In this document: positions 26,628 to 35,893 of the stretch, piece by piece | Numbering within the stretch: the stretch's first letter is position 1 | Layout: every line of letters starts with the position of its first letter | Source: Chloroherpetonaceae bacterium | GTDB lineage: Bacteria > Bacteroidota > Chlorobiia > Chlorobiales > Thermochlorobacteraceae | Direction of reading: 5' to 3' | Length of the DNA: 64,000 nucleotides | Assembly: GCA_033763895.1 (NCBI GenBank) | Contig: JANRJQ010000010.1 | Span: 438,146 to 502,145, forward strand | Program-made: the position numbers and the translations under genes | The notes under the pieces: generated by a model | Databases searched by the model: none | What the model was told of the DNA's origin: nothing | What the model saw: only the letters and a program-made list of their open reading frames with translations

Positions 26628-27485
26628 ATGCACAATTTATCAAACCTTAAAGAAGTTATTGAAAAGCTTGCTTTACTACCACTTGAAGAACTAAAGCGTC
26701 AAACCGATGCTCGTATCTATTTTAGTGAGTTCTTAAACCGATTAAATAAGGGTGAATTGCGAGCGGCTGAAAAGATTGGAGACAGTTGGCAGGTAAACCA
26801 ATGGGTTAAGCAAGGAATTCTTTTGGGTTTTAGACTTGGAGAAATGAGAAAAATTGAAGTTGGGACTGAACCAAAGCAATTGACATTCATTGACAAGGAT
26901 ACTTATCCAGTTCGGCATTACTCTGAAATTGATAAAGTTAGAATAGTACCGGGTGGGACGTCCGTGAGAAGCGGTGCTTATTTATCAACCTCAGTTGTGG
27001 TGATGCCGCCAGCTTATATCAATGTTGGGGCGTTCGTTGATGAGGGAACAATGATTGATTCACATGCGTTGGTTGGAAGTTGCGCCCAAATTGGAAAAAG
27101 GGTGCATCTCTCTGCAGCATCTCAAATAGGAGGTGTCCTAGAGCCAATTGGAGCAATGCCAGTAATCATAGAAGATGATGTGATGATTGGGGGGAATTGC
27201 GGGATTTATGAAGGAACAATTGTGTGTGAAAAAGCAGTGATTGGAACCGGTGTTATTCTTAATGGTTCAACCCCAGTTTATGATATTGTTAATGGCAACA
27301 TTCTTCGAAAAATGCAGGATTCGCCGTTGATTATTCCAAGAGGTGCAGTTGTTGTAGCAGGTTCTCGAGGGATCAAAAACACTTTTGCGTTGGAACACAA
27401 TCTTTCGATTTACACCCCAATTATTATCAAATATCGTGATTCGAAAACCGATAAAGCCACGAGCTTAGAAGATTTGCTTCGATAG
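26628..27485 (+). CDS. dapD: Tetrahydrodipicolinate N-succinyltransferase
   Basis: A 285-residue trimeric left-handed beta-helix enzyme of lysine and meso-diaminopimelate synthesis; it transfers succinyl from succinyl-CoA to tetrahydrodipicolinate. Typical blocks: [61 protein letters not shown] and [19 protein letters not shown]. It shows that the organism uses the succinylase route to diaminopimelate. It starts two bases after the 2-oxoacid dehydrogenase gene and is probably co-transcribed with it. Confidence 0.95.
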   Translation: MHNLSNLKEVIEKLALLPLEELKRQTDARIYFSEFLNRLNKGELRAAEKIGDSWQVNQWVKQGILLGFRLGEMRKIEVGTEPKQLTFIDKDTYPVRHYSEIDKVRIVPGGTSVRSGAYLSTSVVVMPPAYINVGAFVDEGTMIDSHALVGSCAQIGKRVHLSAASQIGGVLEPIGAMPVIIEDDVMIGGNCGIYEGTIVCEKAVIGTGVILNGSTPVYDIVNGNILRKMQDSPLIIPRGAVVVAGSRGIKNTFALEHNLSIYTPIIIKYRDSKTDKATSLEDLLR

Positions 27486-27527
27486 GGAAATCTCACTCAT
27501 TCTAAAAATTTCAATCATCAGAGTTGT

Positions 27528-28682
27528 GTGAAGAAGATTTTTCAGATCCTTCTTTTTTCCCTGCTTTTGAGTTGGGCCTTTTTGCGAAAGTTTTTTCGAA
27601 AACAAGTCAAAGAACACGGATCAATTCTTATTGTGGCAGTTGGAGGAATAGGTGATGCTATTCTATTTGTTCCGGTTTTAGAGCAATTCAGAAAAAAGTT
27701 TTCTGATAGAAAAGTAGTACTTCTTACAAATCACCACTCAGCGGGTTCAAAGATTTATGAAACTCAGCGTCACCTATTTGATGAACTACTCACTTTTAGT
27801 GTTTTACCCGAGAATTGGAAAGTGGCTTTTAAGTTGAATTTGAAACTCATTCAATTTTCATTTGAAGAGGTTTTTATAACTTACCTTTCTTCTCAGAGTA
27901 TATTTTTTATTCTTCCCGGATTGGTTACAGGTAGGAAACAAACAGTGGGGTTGGTCAAAGAGTACGGTTGGACTTGGTTTTATAGCTTCTTATTTACAAA
28001 TCATTATCTTCTCGAAAGAGCAAGTGAGAAACGAAGTGAATTTGAATTCAATAAACTCTTATTAGGGGAAGATGTTTTACTTGAAATGAATTGGCAATTG
28101 ATGATTCCAGAATCATACAAGATAAAAGCTAAAACTTGGATGAATGAGAATTCAGTTCGCTCTGGAAGTTTTTTGACCGTTCATGCGGGTTCGTTTTCTT
28201 CACAAGATTACAAACGATATCCTTTGGAGAGACTGGCAAAAGTACTTGATAATCTTTCTGAAAATTTTGAAACTATTGTGTTATTGGGGACCCCGTCAGA
28301 AGAAGATATCTATCAACCTTTAACAATGATGTCTAAAGCAAGTCTTATTGGATGTTTCAATCAAGATTTATATACAGTAGCTTCTATCATCGAACATTCA
28401 TCATTATTTCTTGGGAACGATAGTGGGTTAGGACATCTTGCCTTGTTACTAAATCGGCCTTCGGTAAGAATTTTTGGACCTTCATTTTATTATGGATTTA
28501 AGAAATGGAAAGAAGGGCCATTTATTGATATTTGGCAACCGATCGAATGCTCTCCTTGCTTAAGATTAGGAATGCTTGAAAAAGAAGGAATAAACGCCTT
28601 TACTTGTGGTCATCGAAATTGCTTAAACCAGATTGAACCTGAATCTGTTACGATTGCAGCAAAAAAACTAATCCGAGGGTAA
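27528..28682 (+). CDS. Glycosyltransferase family 9 (heptosyltransferase-like)
   Basis: A 384-residue GT9-type protein. The first Rossmann domain has ILIVAVGGIGDAILFVPVLEQF; the nucleotide-sugar domain has FLTVHAGSF, TIVLLGTPSEE and LGNDSGLGHLALLL followed by RPSVRIFGPS. GT9 enzymes add heptose or related sugars to lipopolysaccharide core or other glycans at the inner face of the membrane. The start is a GTG at 27528; the N-terminus is hydrophobic and basic. It opens a run of four closely spaced glycan genes (gap 4, overlap 4, gap 7). Confidence 0.85.
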   Translation: MKKIFQILLFSLLLSWAFLRKFFRKQVKEHGSILIVAVGGIGDAILFVPVLEQFRKKFSDRKVVLLTNHHSAGSKIYETQRHLFDELLTFSVLPENWKVAFKLNLKLIQFSFEEVFITYLSSQSIFFILPGLVTGRKQTVGLVKEYGWTWFYSFLFTNHYLLERASEKRSEFEFNKLLLGEDVLLEMNWQLMIPESYKIKAKTWMNENSVRSGSFLTVHAGSFSSQDYKRYPLERLAKVLDNLSENFETIVLLGTPSEEDIYQPLTMMSKASLIGCFNQDLYTVASIIEHSSLFLGNDSGLGHLALLLNRPSVRIFGPSFYYGFKKWKEGPFIDIWQPIECSPCLRLGMLEKEGINAFTCGHRNCLNQIEPESVTIAAKKLIRG

Positions 28683-28686
28683 GTTA

Positions 28687-29496
28687 ATGGAAATTAAATG
28701 CCGTTTGTGTCAATCAAATCGAATAAAGCAAAAGTTTAAGATTCAATCCTATCCCATTTATTCTTGCCTTCATTGCGACGCAGAATTCACAGAGAGACTT
28801 AGTGATGAGAGTTTAATTAGGGCTCAGGAAGAAGCATTTGACGATACCCATTTTAGCAATTCTGTAAATAAAAATGTGATTCGCTATTGGAGGAGAGAAG
28901 CGAAATTTGTTTCACGACTTTCCAAAGAGAAAGGAAGTGTTTTGGATATCGGATGCAATGATGGTTTATTTTTATCATTTTGGGATCAAGGCTGGCAAAA
29001 ATTCGGAATTGAACTTGCTCCTACAGTAGCGACTATTGCGGAGCAGAAAGGAATCAAAGTTTTTCAAAAACCATTGGAGGAATGTGTATTTGAAGAAAAT
29101 AGTTTTGATGTTATTTCGATGTACATGATAATTGAGCATCTTGATGACCCTTACCATTCTATTCGGATGATAAGCAAATGGTTGAAAAAAAATGGGATTT
29201 TAGTTATTCTAACCGGAGCAACAAATGCGCTTAAAGCAAAACTAAAAGGCGAAAAATGGATGATGTACACTCCTCCAATCCACCAATTCTTTTTTTCAGA
29301 AAAATCTCTTCAATATCTCTTAAATGAAAACGGTTTTCAAATCGAAAGGAAGAAATATACCTATGGTGGTATGACAGAATTTAAGATTAAGCCTCTTAGA
29401 ATTGCAGAGCATCTGATTGGAATGACCCTTGCAGAATTACCCATAAATCAAATCCCTCTTTATGATCATCTCTATCTTTACGCAAGGAAGCAATGA
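28687..29496 (+). CDS. Zinc-ribbon class I SAM-dependent methyltransferase
   Basis: A 269-residue protein with an N-terminal four-cysteine ribbon (C5, C8, C27, C30) and a class I methyltransferase fold: motif I VLDIGCNDGLFL, an acidic strand in KFGIELAPT, and SFDVISMYMIIEHLDDP. This arrangement is common in sugar C- or O-methyltransferases of polysaccharide clusters. The stop overlaps the next gene by four bases (ATGA), so the genes are coupled. The substrate is probably a nucleotide-linked or lipid-linked sugar, inferred from neighbours only. Confidence 0.82.
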   Translation: MEIKCRLCQSNRIKQKFKIQSYPIYSCLHCDAEFTERLSDESLIRAQEEAFDDTHFSNSVNKNVIRYWRREAKFVSRLSKEKGSVLDIGCNDGLFLSFWDQGWQKFGIELAPTVATIAEQKGIKVFQKPLEECVFEENSFDVISMYMIIEHLDDPYHSIRMISKWLKKNGILVILTGATNALKAKLKGEKWMMYTPPIHQFFFSEKSLQYLLNENGFQIERKKYTYGGMTEFKIKPLRIAEHLIGMTLAELPINQIPLYDHLYLYARKQ

Positions 29497-30506
29497 CCAA
29501 AAAGAAAATTCTTCTCATATGCCCATATCTTACTGCCACATATATTCAAAACGACTTAGCGAATCTTAGAAAAAAATTTGACATTGAAGTAATTGATCTC
29601 AGTAAAGTTCTCTTTCCAAAAAAAGTTTCAATCGCGATTTTTGCCTATTATAAAATTTTATGCTGGAAACCTGATGCAGTTTGGATTTACATCTCTATCC
29701 CACTTGTGTCTTTTTTGGTTATTCCGCTTTCAAAGATCCTCAATAAAAAAGTATTTGTAATTACCGGTGGATATGAGATTTCCTATGAACCATCGATTGA
29801 TTGGGGTGAAATGAAGCACCCGATACAACGTTTTTTTCAGAGATTTGGATTGAGATTCGCAGATGCCATATTTCCTTACTCAAATTACTCCTCAAAAGAT
29901 GTTCAAAAGTACTCTGGTTCAAAAAATATCAAAACCATTTACTTTGGCGTTGATTCAGGATATTTTTCACCTTCAAATACGGTTAGGAAGCAAGATTTGG
30001 TTGTTTCTGTTTGTGCAACAGTAGCGGACTACTCGGTTCGTCAAAAAGGCGTTCTAACACTGATTGAAGCGGCGAAGAGATTGCCGGATGTTCAGTTTGT
30101 GATTATCGGGAAGGTTGACAATTCAGCGAAAAGGGTTGTTGATGATAAACCATCAAATATGATCTTTGCAGGGAGAGTGAGTGATAATGAACTTTTGAGA
30201 TTTTATCAAAAAGCGAAAGTTTACGCACAGCTTTCTGCACATGAAGGGTTTGGAATAGCAAATATTGAAGCAATGAGCTGTGAATGTTTGTCACTTGTTA
30301 CTCCGGTTTCAGCCCTTCCTGAAATTACTTCCGATGCAGGGCTTTACGCTCCTTTTGGGGATGTCGATGCTACTGTTAAAGCGATTCAACAAGCGTTGCT
30401 TAGAGACGATTTAAGAAAAAAAGGTCGTGAAAGGGTAGTTGAAAATTTTCAGTCTGCGAAGAGAGATCAACAGTTAATTGAAGAAGTCGAAAAACTTTTA
30501 TCATAA
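29493..30506 (+). CDS. Glycosyltransferase family 4
   Basis: A 337-residue GT-B fold enzyme. The C-terminal donor-binding domain has the GT4 EX7E-type motif in AHEGFGIANIEAMSCE, preceded by FVIIGKV and IFAGRVSDNELLRFYQKAKVY. The N-terminal acceptor domain contains VFVITGGYEISY. It would add a sugar with retention of configuration during lipopolysaccharide, capsule or surface-glycan assembly. It is coupled to the methyltransferase upstream and seven bases from the FkbM-like gene downstream. Confidence 0.87.
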   Translation: MTKKKILLICPYLTATYIQNDLANLRKKFDIEVIDLSKVLFPKKVSIAIFAYYKILCWKPDAVWIYISIPLVSFLVIPLSKILNKKVFVITGGYEISYEPSIDWGEMKHPIQRFFQRFGLRFADAIFPYSNYSSKDVQKYSGSKNIKTIYFGVDSGYFSPSNTVRKQDLVVSVCATVADYSVRQKGVLTLIEAAKRLPDVQFVIIGKVDNSAKRVVDDKPSNMIFAGRVSDNELLRFYQKAKVYAQLSAHEGFGIANIEAMSCECLSLVTPVSALPEITSDAGLYAPFGDVDATVKAIQQALLRDDLRKKGRERVVENFQSAKRDQQLIEEVEKLLS

Positions 30507-30513
30507 TTGAAGA

Positions 30514-31410
30514 ATGTTTTCCATAGTCAAAAAGATAAAATCTGAAATTAAAAGGCTTTCAGGAATTCAAGATCTTGAAAGGAGATTGGATATCGTTCAA
30601 CAATCCCTCGCAAGAATCGAATCTCGTCAACTCCAATCAATGAAAACACAATTGGAATTCAATGATTATGAATTTCGAATTTTTTCTCAATGGGGTGAAG
30701 ATGGGCTTATTGACTTTTTGGTTAATCAATTACCGATTGAAAAAAAAATATTTGTTGAATTTGGCGTAGAAAATTATCTCGAATCCAATACAAGATTATT
30801 GCTTCAAAAGCATTCTTGGAGTGGATTGGTTCTGGATGGAAACCAAGAAAATATCAACGAGATTTTAAAGAGTGATATTTATTGGCGCTCCAAGTTAAAA
30901 GCGGTTTGTGCATTTATCACTGCGGAGAATATCAATCAACTATTAGAGGAAAACGGGCTTACCGGAGAAATTGGGCTGTTATCGATCGATATTGATGGAA
31001 ATGATTATTGGGTTTGGAAGGAAATCACTGTCATAAGCCCGATTATTGTAGTGCTAGAATACAATTACCGTTTTGGAAAAGAAGGTGCTTATACGATTCC
31101 TTATGATCCGAATTTTTACCGTGAAAAATCTCCCCATAGAACCTTATTTGGAGCCTCGCTAAAGGCGTTTGAAGAATTAGGAGAAAAAAAGGGGTATAAA
31201 TTATTGGGGACAAACAAGGCTGGTCTCAATGCATTTTTCATTCGAGAAGATTGGTTAATCAAAGGAAATTTAACACCAATAAAAGCGGAAGAAGCTTTTA
31301 GGGAGGGTGTTTTCAAAGATTACATTCTTGAAAATGGAATCATTCGATTTTTTGAAAGTAGCGAAGAAGAGCTTAAGTATTTTGAGACTTTGCCAAAAAT
31401 GAAACTGTAG
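30514..31410 (+). CDS. FkbM-like methyltransferase-fold protein of a glycan cluster
   Basis: A 298-residue protein. A basic, partly coiled-coil N-terminus (about residues 1-50) precedes a methyltransferase-like fold: IFVEFGVENYLESNTRLLL, SGLVLDGNQEN, GLLSIDIDGNDYWVW and IIVVLEYN. These blocks correspond to motif I and the strand order of FkbM-type enzymes, but the usual glycine-rich loop is FGVENYLES, so cofactor binding is not certain. Similar proteins of undefined activity are common in surface-polysaccharide clusters. It ends the four-gene run and converges on the DUF374 gene with nine bases between. Confidence 0.6.
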   Translation: MFSIVKKIKSEIKRLSGIQDLERRLDIVQQSLARIESRQLQSMKTQLEFNDYEFRIFSQWGEDGLIDFLVNQLPIEKKIFVEFGVENYLESNTRLLLQKHSWSGLVLDGNQENINEILKSDIYWRSKLKAVCAFITAENINQLLEENGLTGEIGLLSIDIDGNDYWVWKEITVISPIIVVLEYNYRFGKEGAYTIPYDPNFYREKSPHRTLFGASLKAFEELGEKKGYKLLGTNKAGLNAFFIREDWLIKGNLTPIKAEEAFREGVFKDYILENGIIRFFESSEEELKYFETLPKMKL

Positions 31411-31419
31411 AAATCGATG

Positions 31420-32076
31420 TTAGGGAAGGCTTTTGATTTCGTTTTGAAAGGACTCTGTAAAAAGACGCAACGAAGCTTCACTTGAAAATTCTAAATCAGA
31501 GATCTGTTTTATTGACACATAAACTGTGGAAAACGGTTTAGGTATTTCAAACTGATCCCAACTTTTCTTCAAAACCCAGCAGTTTTTATGTGTGATTTTT
31601 AGAAATACAACGGATGCTTTGCATTCAGAAGCCAAGCGAAATGAACCATATTTGTAGATTTCTCTTGGGCCGCGAGGTCCGTCGGGAGTAATAAAAACAG
31701 TATGACCCTCACTCAGCGCGGTTTTCAATTCGTGTACCATTTCTTCCTTCCCTCGTGAACTTGAACCTCGTATCAAATCAAACCCTAATGCGCTCAGCGC
31801 ACCGGCGAGCATACTACCATCTTTTGATAAACTAACAACAGCAAATCCTTTTTTACGACCCATCTTCTGGTTGATTTTTTTTGATATAAGCCAACCTGTC
31901 AGCATTTTGCCGTGCCAGAAAGCAAAGATGATGGGTAGATTCCCTCTTTCCTTGTGTTTATGGGATAGGCTAATTTCGTCTGAAAATGCGGTAAAGTTCT
32001 TTTTGTCAAACCGTAAACTCTTAAAGAGAAGCCAAATGAGTGCTGGGAGGAAAATATAGCTTAGAATTGATTGCAT
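31420..32076 (-). CDS. Lysophospholipid acyltransferase family protein (DUF374)
   Basis: A 218-residue protein when started at the ATG at 32076. A hydrophobic N-terminus (LSYIFLPALIWLLF) is followed by the DUF374 motifs: IFAFWHGKML in the place of the acyltransferase HxxxxD box, VVSLSKDG, IRGSSSRG and FITPDGPRGP. Homologues act in lipid A or lipoprotein-related acylation in FCB bacteria, but the reaction is not firmly known. The frame continues to a TTG at 32109. It is divergent from lon and faces the glycan cluster. Confidence 0.85.
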   Translation of the reverse strand: MQSILSYIFLPALIWLLFKSLRFDKKNFTAFSDEISLSHKHKERGNLPIIFAFWHGKMLTGWLISKKINQKMGRKKGFAVVSLSKDGSMLAGALSALGFDLIRGSSSRGKEEMVHELKTALSEGHTVFITPDGPRGPREIYKYGSFRLASECKASVVFLKITHKNCWVLKKSWDQFEIPKPFSTVYVSIKQISDLEFSSEASLRLFTESFQNEIKSLP

Positions 32077-32253
32077 ATTGCTTAAAATAATTGTATTTAG
32101 TCTCGGCAAATTGATTGCTCATTGGTCTAATTGTTAAAATAAACTTGACTTTTAGGACTTATTTAGCCGATTGGTTCGTTCAATATAAGTGAAGAAGTAT
32201 TGATTTAATCCTTTGCAATGCATTGGAAGTATTCCGTTCGTTCTTCAAGTAGT

Positions 32254-32304
32254 AAAGCAGTTCAGCAGTAGTTTAGTGAAACTTATGCTCAACTGCTTTT
32301 TTGC
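32254..32304 (+). promoter_or_regulatory. Nested hairpin with T-run in the lon leader (possible attenuator)
   Basis: AAAGCAGTT (32254-32262) pairs to AACTGCTTT (32291-32299), followed by TTTTGCTTTTTATTT. Inside the loop a second small stem GTTT/AAAC closes around AGTG. It lies 70 bases before the lon ATG on the same strand. It has the shape of a terminator but stands in a divergent promoter region, so a role in lon attenuation or in ending a short leader RNA is possible. The rest of the ~300-base gap (32077-32373) shows no ORF. Confidence 0.45.
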
Positions 32305-32373
32305 TTTTTATTTCTGATTTATTGACTTTTCAAGGACTTGAAAATTTAATTGACATTTTTGGTAAACAACCTA

Positions 32374-34956
32374 ATGGATAAAGAATACCGCGATAATCCG
32401 CTTGATGAGCCAACAGCAACGGGTCTATTGGATAGCTTAGCAAAAGCTGTCCCGCAGTCTGTTGAACCACCCTCATTTGAACCTCATCTTGAAGGCGATA
32501 TCCCTGTATTGCCATTACGAAATACAGTACTTTTTCCTGATGTAATTATCCCTGTCAGCGTTGGGAGAAAAAAATCAATTGCCGTTTTAGAAAACTTAGG
32601 TTCCAGAAAAACCGTGGTGTTTACTTCTCAGAAGGATTCAGAAAAAGGCGACCCAAAAGCCGATGACTTATATCGAATTGGAACAGTGGGGCTTATTTTG
32701 AAATCCCTTAAAATGCCCGATGGAAGTATGAACATTATTGTTCAAGGGCTTAGGACTGTTGGAATTAATCAATTCACACAAATTGAACCCTTCTTTTCAG
32801 CGAGTGTCACGCCCATTGAAATGAGAGAAACAATGTCTCAGGAGTTGGGTGCTTATGCAAGAACAATTAAACAAGTTGCCTCGCAAGTAATTGAGCTTTC
32901 GCCAAACATTCCAAGCGAAGCAAGCTATGCTGTTCAAAACATTGAAAGTACTCCATTTCTGATTCACTTTTTGGCTTCAAACCTCAATGTAAATTCGAGC
33001 GAAAAACAGGCGATTCTTGAGCTTTCGAGTTATGCTGACCGAGCCGATAAACTTATTGAGTATTTGAGCCGAGAGGTGAAAGTATTGGAACTTTCGAAAC
33101 AAATCCAAACCAAGGTAAAACTTGATATGGATAAAGTTCAACGAGAATTTTACCTCAGGCAGCAATTAAAAACGATTCAAAATGAACTTGGAGAATTTGA
33201 CGGTCAAGTTCAGGAAACAAACAAATTCAAAGAGCTTTTAGCCAAAAAAAATCTTTCAAAAGAAACGCAAGAGATTGTCGAAAAGGAAATTGAAAGACTT
33301 GCACGCATTCCACAAGCCTCTCCAGATTATGGCGTTACAAGAACATACCTTGAAACGATTCTTGCATTACCTTGGAATGAATACACGGCTACAAAAATAA
33401 ATCTGAAAGAAGCAGGACGAATTCTTAATGAAGATCATTATGGGCTTGAAAAAGTAAAGCAACGCATTTTAGAATACTTAGCTGTTCTGAAGTTAAAGTC
33501 TAACATGAAAGCCCCGATTCTATGCTTTTTAGGACCACCGGGTGTTGGAAAAACATCGCTCGGAAAATCAATTGCACGCGCTTTGGGAAGAAAATTTGTA
33601 AGAATTTCTTTGGGCGGCGTTCGAGATGAATCAGAAATTCGGGGACATCGAAGAACTTACATCGGCGCGATGCCCGGCAGAATCATTCAAGGTCTTCGCC
33701 GCGCCGGTTCAAGCGATGCAGTTTTTATGCTTGATGAAATTGATAAAATTGGTCACGATCATCGTGGCGATCCATCTTCTGCTTTGCTTGAAGTATTAGA
33801 CCCGGCACAAAACAGCACCTTCAGCGATCATTACCTTGAAATCGCTTATGATCTTTCTCGGGTCATGTTTATCGCAACAGCCAATACGCTTGATAGCCTA
33901 TCTGCACCATTGCGAGATAGAATGGAGGTTATTAATATCAATGGTTACACCGATTTTGAAAAACTTCACATTGCGAATCAGTACTTAATTCCACGCCAAA
34001 TGGAAGAGCACGGCATTAAATCGGATTTTTTCGAATTGGATAATGCGTCTGTTTTGAAAATTATTAACTCTTACACCCGTGAAGCCGGTGTTCGAAACCT
34101 TGAAAGGGAAATCGCCGGAATCTGCCGCTCAGTTGCGAAGGATATTGCATTCCAACTTGATGATGATGAATCAGCTACTCCAATTAAAATTCAAGTCAAA
34201 ACTGATGATTTGAAAAAATACTTAGGGCTCGAAAAGTTTTATCCTGAAGTCTCTGAGCCTGTAACAATGCCCGGGGTTGCTGTCGGTTTAGCGTGGACGG
34301 CTGTCGGCGGAGATATACTCTTTATCGAATCGACCGTTACGAAAGGTTCTGGTAGGTTGATATTGACCGGTCAATTGGGTGATGTCATGCGCGAATCCGC
34401 TCAAGCTGCTTTAAGTTATTTGAAGTCTTGTGCGGAGTATTTCAAGATTCCCGATGAAGCGTTTAAGTACTGGGATGTTCACTTGCATATTCCGCAAGGG
34501 GCAATTCCAAAGGACGGTCCATCTGCCGGAGTTACGATATTAACTTCATTAGCTTCAATCTTTACACAGCGAAATGTGAAGGGTAAAATTGCGATGACCG
34601 GAGAAATCACTTTAAGAGGACATATTTTACCTGTCGGTGGAATAAAATCAAAAATCTTAGCAGCCTCAAGAGCAGGCATTACAGAAATTCTACTTCCCGA
34701 ACGAAATAGAAATGAAATACTTGAGGCTCAAGAAACGGCGAAAGATATGTTGAATGGAATGTCTTTCAAGTTTTTTGATGAGATGGATGATTTGCTTGAT
34801 TACGTGCTTGAACCTATTTCTGAAGAAGAAGCACTCGCACGCTATTTGCCGCCTCAACCAGAACCGGAAGCGCCTATTCAAAATGAAGAGGAATTGCACA
34901 CAAATAAGGAATCAGTTGCTGCAAAAAAAGGTGATCAAATGATTCGTTTTGAGTGA
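32374..34956 (+). CDS. lon: ATP-dependent Lon protease
   Basis: An 860-residue LonA protease. The N-terminal substrate-binding domain begins at IPVLPLRNTVLFP. The AAA+ module has Walker A GPPGVGKTS and Walker B FMLDEIDKIG. The protease domain has the catalytic dyad S717 (KDGPSAGV) and K760 (GGIKSK), 43 residues apart as in other Lon enzymes. An acidic, Pro/Glu-rich tail of about 40 residues follows the protease domain. Lon removes misfolded and regulatory proteins in the cytoplasm. I chose the ATG at 32374; the frame is open to a TTG at 32350. The gene stands alone, with a hairpin in its leader and a terminator after it. Confidence 0.96.
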   Translation: MDKEYRDNPLDEPTATGLLDSLAKAVPQSVEPPSFEPHLEGDIPVLPLRNTVLFPDVIIPVSVGRKKSIAVLENLGSRKTVVFTSQKDSEKGDPKADDLYRIGTVGLILKSLKMPDGSMNIIVQGLRTVGINQFTQIEPFFSASVTPIEMRETMSQELGAYARTIKQVASQVIELSPNIPSEASYAVQNIESTPFLIHFLASNLNVNSSEKQAILELSSYADRADKLIEYLSREVKVLELSKQIQTKVKLDMDKVQREFYLRQQLKTIQNELGEFDGQVQETNKFKELLAKKNLSKETQEIVEKEIERLARIPQASPDYGVTRTYLETILALPWNEYTATKINLKEAGRILNEDHYGLEKVKQRILEYLAVLKLKSNMKAPILCFLGPPGVGKTSLGKSIARALGRKFVRISLGGVRDESEIRGHRRTYIGAMPGRIIQGLRRAGSSDAVFMLDEIDKIGHDHRGDPSSALLEVLDPAQNSTFSDHYLEIAYDLSRVMFIATANTLDSLSAPLRDRMEVININGYTDFEKLHIANQYLIPRQMEEHGIKSDFFELDNASVLKIINSYTREAGVRNLEREIAGICRSVAKDIAFQLDDDESATPIKIQVKTDDLKKYLGLEKFYPEVSEPVTMPGVAVGLAWTAVGGDILFIESTVTKGSGRLILTGQLGDVMRESAQAALSYLKSCAEYFKIPDEAFKYWDVHLHIPQGAIPKDGPSAGVTILTSLASIFTQRNVKGKIAMTGEITLRGHILPVGGIKSKILAASRAGITEILLPERNRNEILEAQETAKDMLNGMSFKFFDEMDDLLDYVLEPISEEEALARYLPPQPEPEAPIQNEEELHTNKESVAAKKGDQMIRFE

Positions 34957-34976
34957 ATTGATTAACATCGAAAATT

Positions 34977-35004
34977 AAAAGCGGAGTAACACTCCGCTTT
35001 TTTT
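34977..35004. terminator. Terminator after lon
   Basis: AAAAGCGGAGT pairs to ACTCCGCTTTT around an AAC loop, followed by a T-run. It also lies at the 3' end of the convergent DUF4249 gene (stop at 35003) and may serve both strands. Confidence 0.85.
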
Positions 35005-35875
35005 ATGGTAAATTTTGAACTGAATCCGGAACAGTTTGTATTCTTCTTGAAACACCGATAAACCCAAAAAAACCTAATGGTGCATTTGAAGGGTTCGTGA
35101 CATTCGAAACATTAGACCTGATGGGTGCCGGAGGCGGGTCAAATGCGCCGGGAGGCGAACTTCGATAAAGTGTGGTAAGAAATTCATATTGCCTCTTCGA
35201 GATATTTGAAAGTTTTAACTCAGCTTTATCCCCGACTTGGAAAAAGGCTTCGTTATCCGCCGGCGGTAATCCTCTTATAACTTGCCCATTAATAAATTGA
35301 TCGCGAAGTAAGGCGCGAAATCGGTTACCGGGATCTACTCGAAAGGTTGAGGAATCATTTCTAAAAAGTCGAAACCAATAATAGTTTTCCGATTGAATGG
35401 GATCTTTGAAATCTACCAAAGAAACAATCCCAGCATCTCCAAAAGCCGTTTCCTTTTGAAACCCAAAATAAAGTGAATCAATCGGAATAATTGCTGAAAC
35501 CGTATCACTGACCCGATACTCCTCGCCTTGATAAAGAATTTTAAGCGTATATACTTTTCCTGATTTTGGAGTAAGGGAATTGGTGATATAAGAGCTATCT
35601 CGTGGCTGATAGACATAGAACACCTCTGTTCCATCAGGTGTCAAAACACTAACAACCGCATTGCTAACCGGAGTGATTTGGGGTTCATAAAAATCCCCAC
35701 TAAGCCTTAAAAATAGCTGTTGAAATGATGAATCTGATTCTAATCCCCTTGCTTCTAAATTTCCTTCAATAACAAGGCGAGGGGTAGCAATATTCAAAGG
35801 AATATCAACCACCCTTTCGCAGGAAGCCATCAAGAAAATCAAGAAAAGGAGCAAAGTTGTGTTGCGTATAAACAT
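35003..35875 (-). CDS. DUF4249 family outer-membrane lipoprotein
   Basis: A 290-residue lipoprotein with a clear lipobox (LIFLMASC, Cys at 19) and the DUF4249 pattern: RLVIEGNLEA near the start, PVSNAVVSVLTPDG, GKVYTLKILYQGEEYRVSDTV, and NYYWFRLFRND. Family members in Bacteroidota are encoded with TonB-dependent receptors and probably sit on the receptor as a surface or periplasmic lid. Here it lies 18 bases downstream of such a receptor, so the two form one transport unit. The substrate is unknown. Confidence 0.85.
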   Translation of the reverse strand: MFIRNTTLLLFLIFLMASCERVVDIPLNIATPRLVIEGNLEARGLESDSSFQQLFLRLSGDFYEPQITPVSNAVVSVLTPDGTEVFYVYQPRDSSYITNSLTPKSGKVYTLKILYQGEEYRVSDTVSAIIPIDSLYFGFQKETAFGDAGIVSLVDFKDPIQSENYYWFRLFRNDSSTFRVDPGNRFRALLRDQFINGQVIRGLPPADNEAFFQVGDKAELKLSNISKRQYEFLTTLYRSSPPGAFDPPPAPIRSNVSNVTNPSNAPLGFFGFIGVSRRIQTVPDSVQNLP

Positions 35876-35893
35876 TGAAGTATCGTATTGAGA

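Noticed and set aside
32330-32515. Minus-strand open frame over the lon start
   Set aside because: It lies antisense to the conserved lon N-terminus and shows no domain or start context, so it is a shadow frame.
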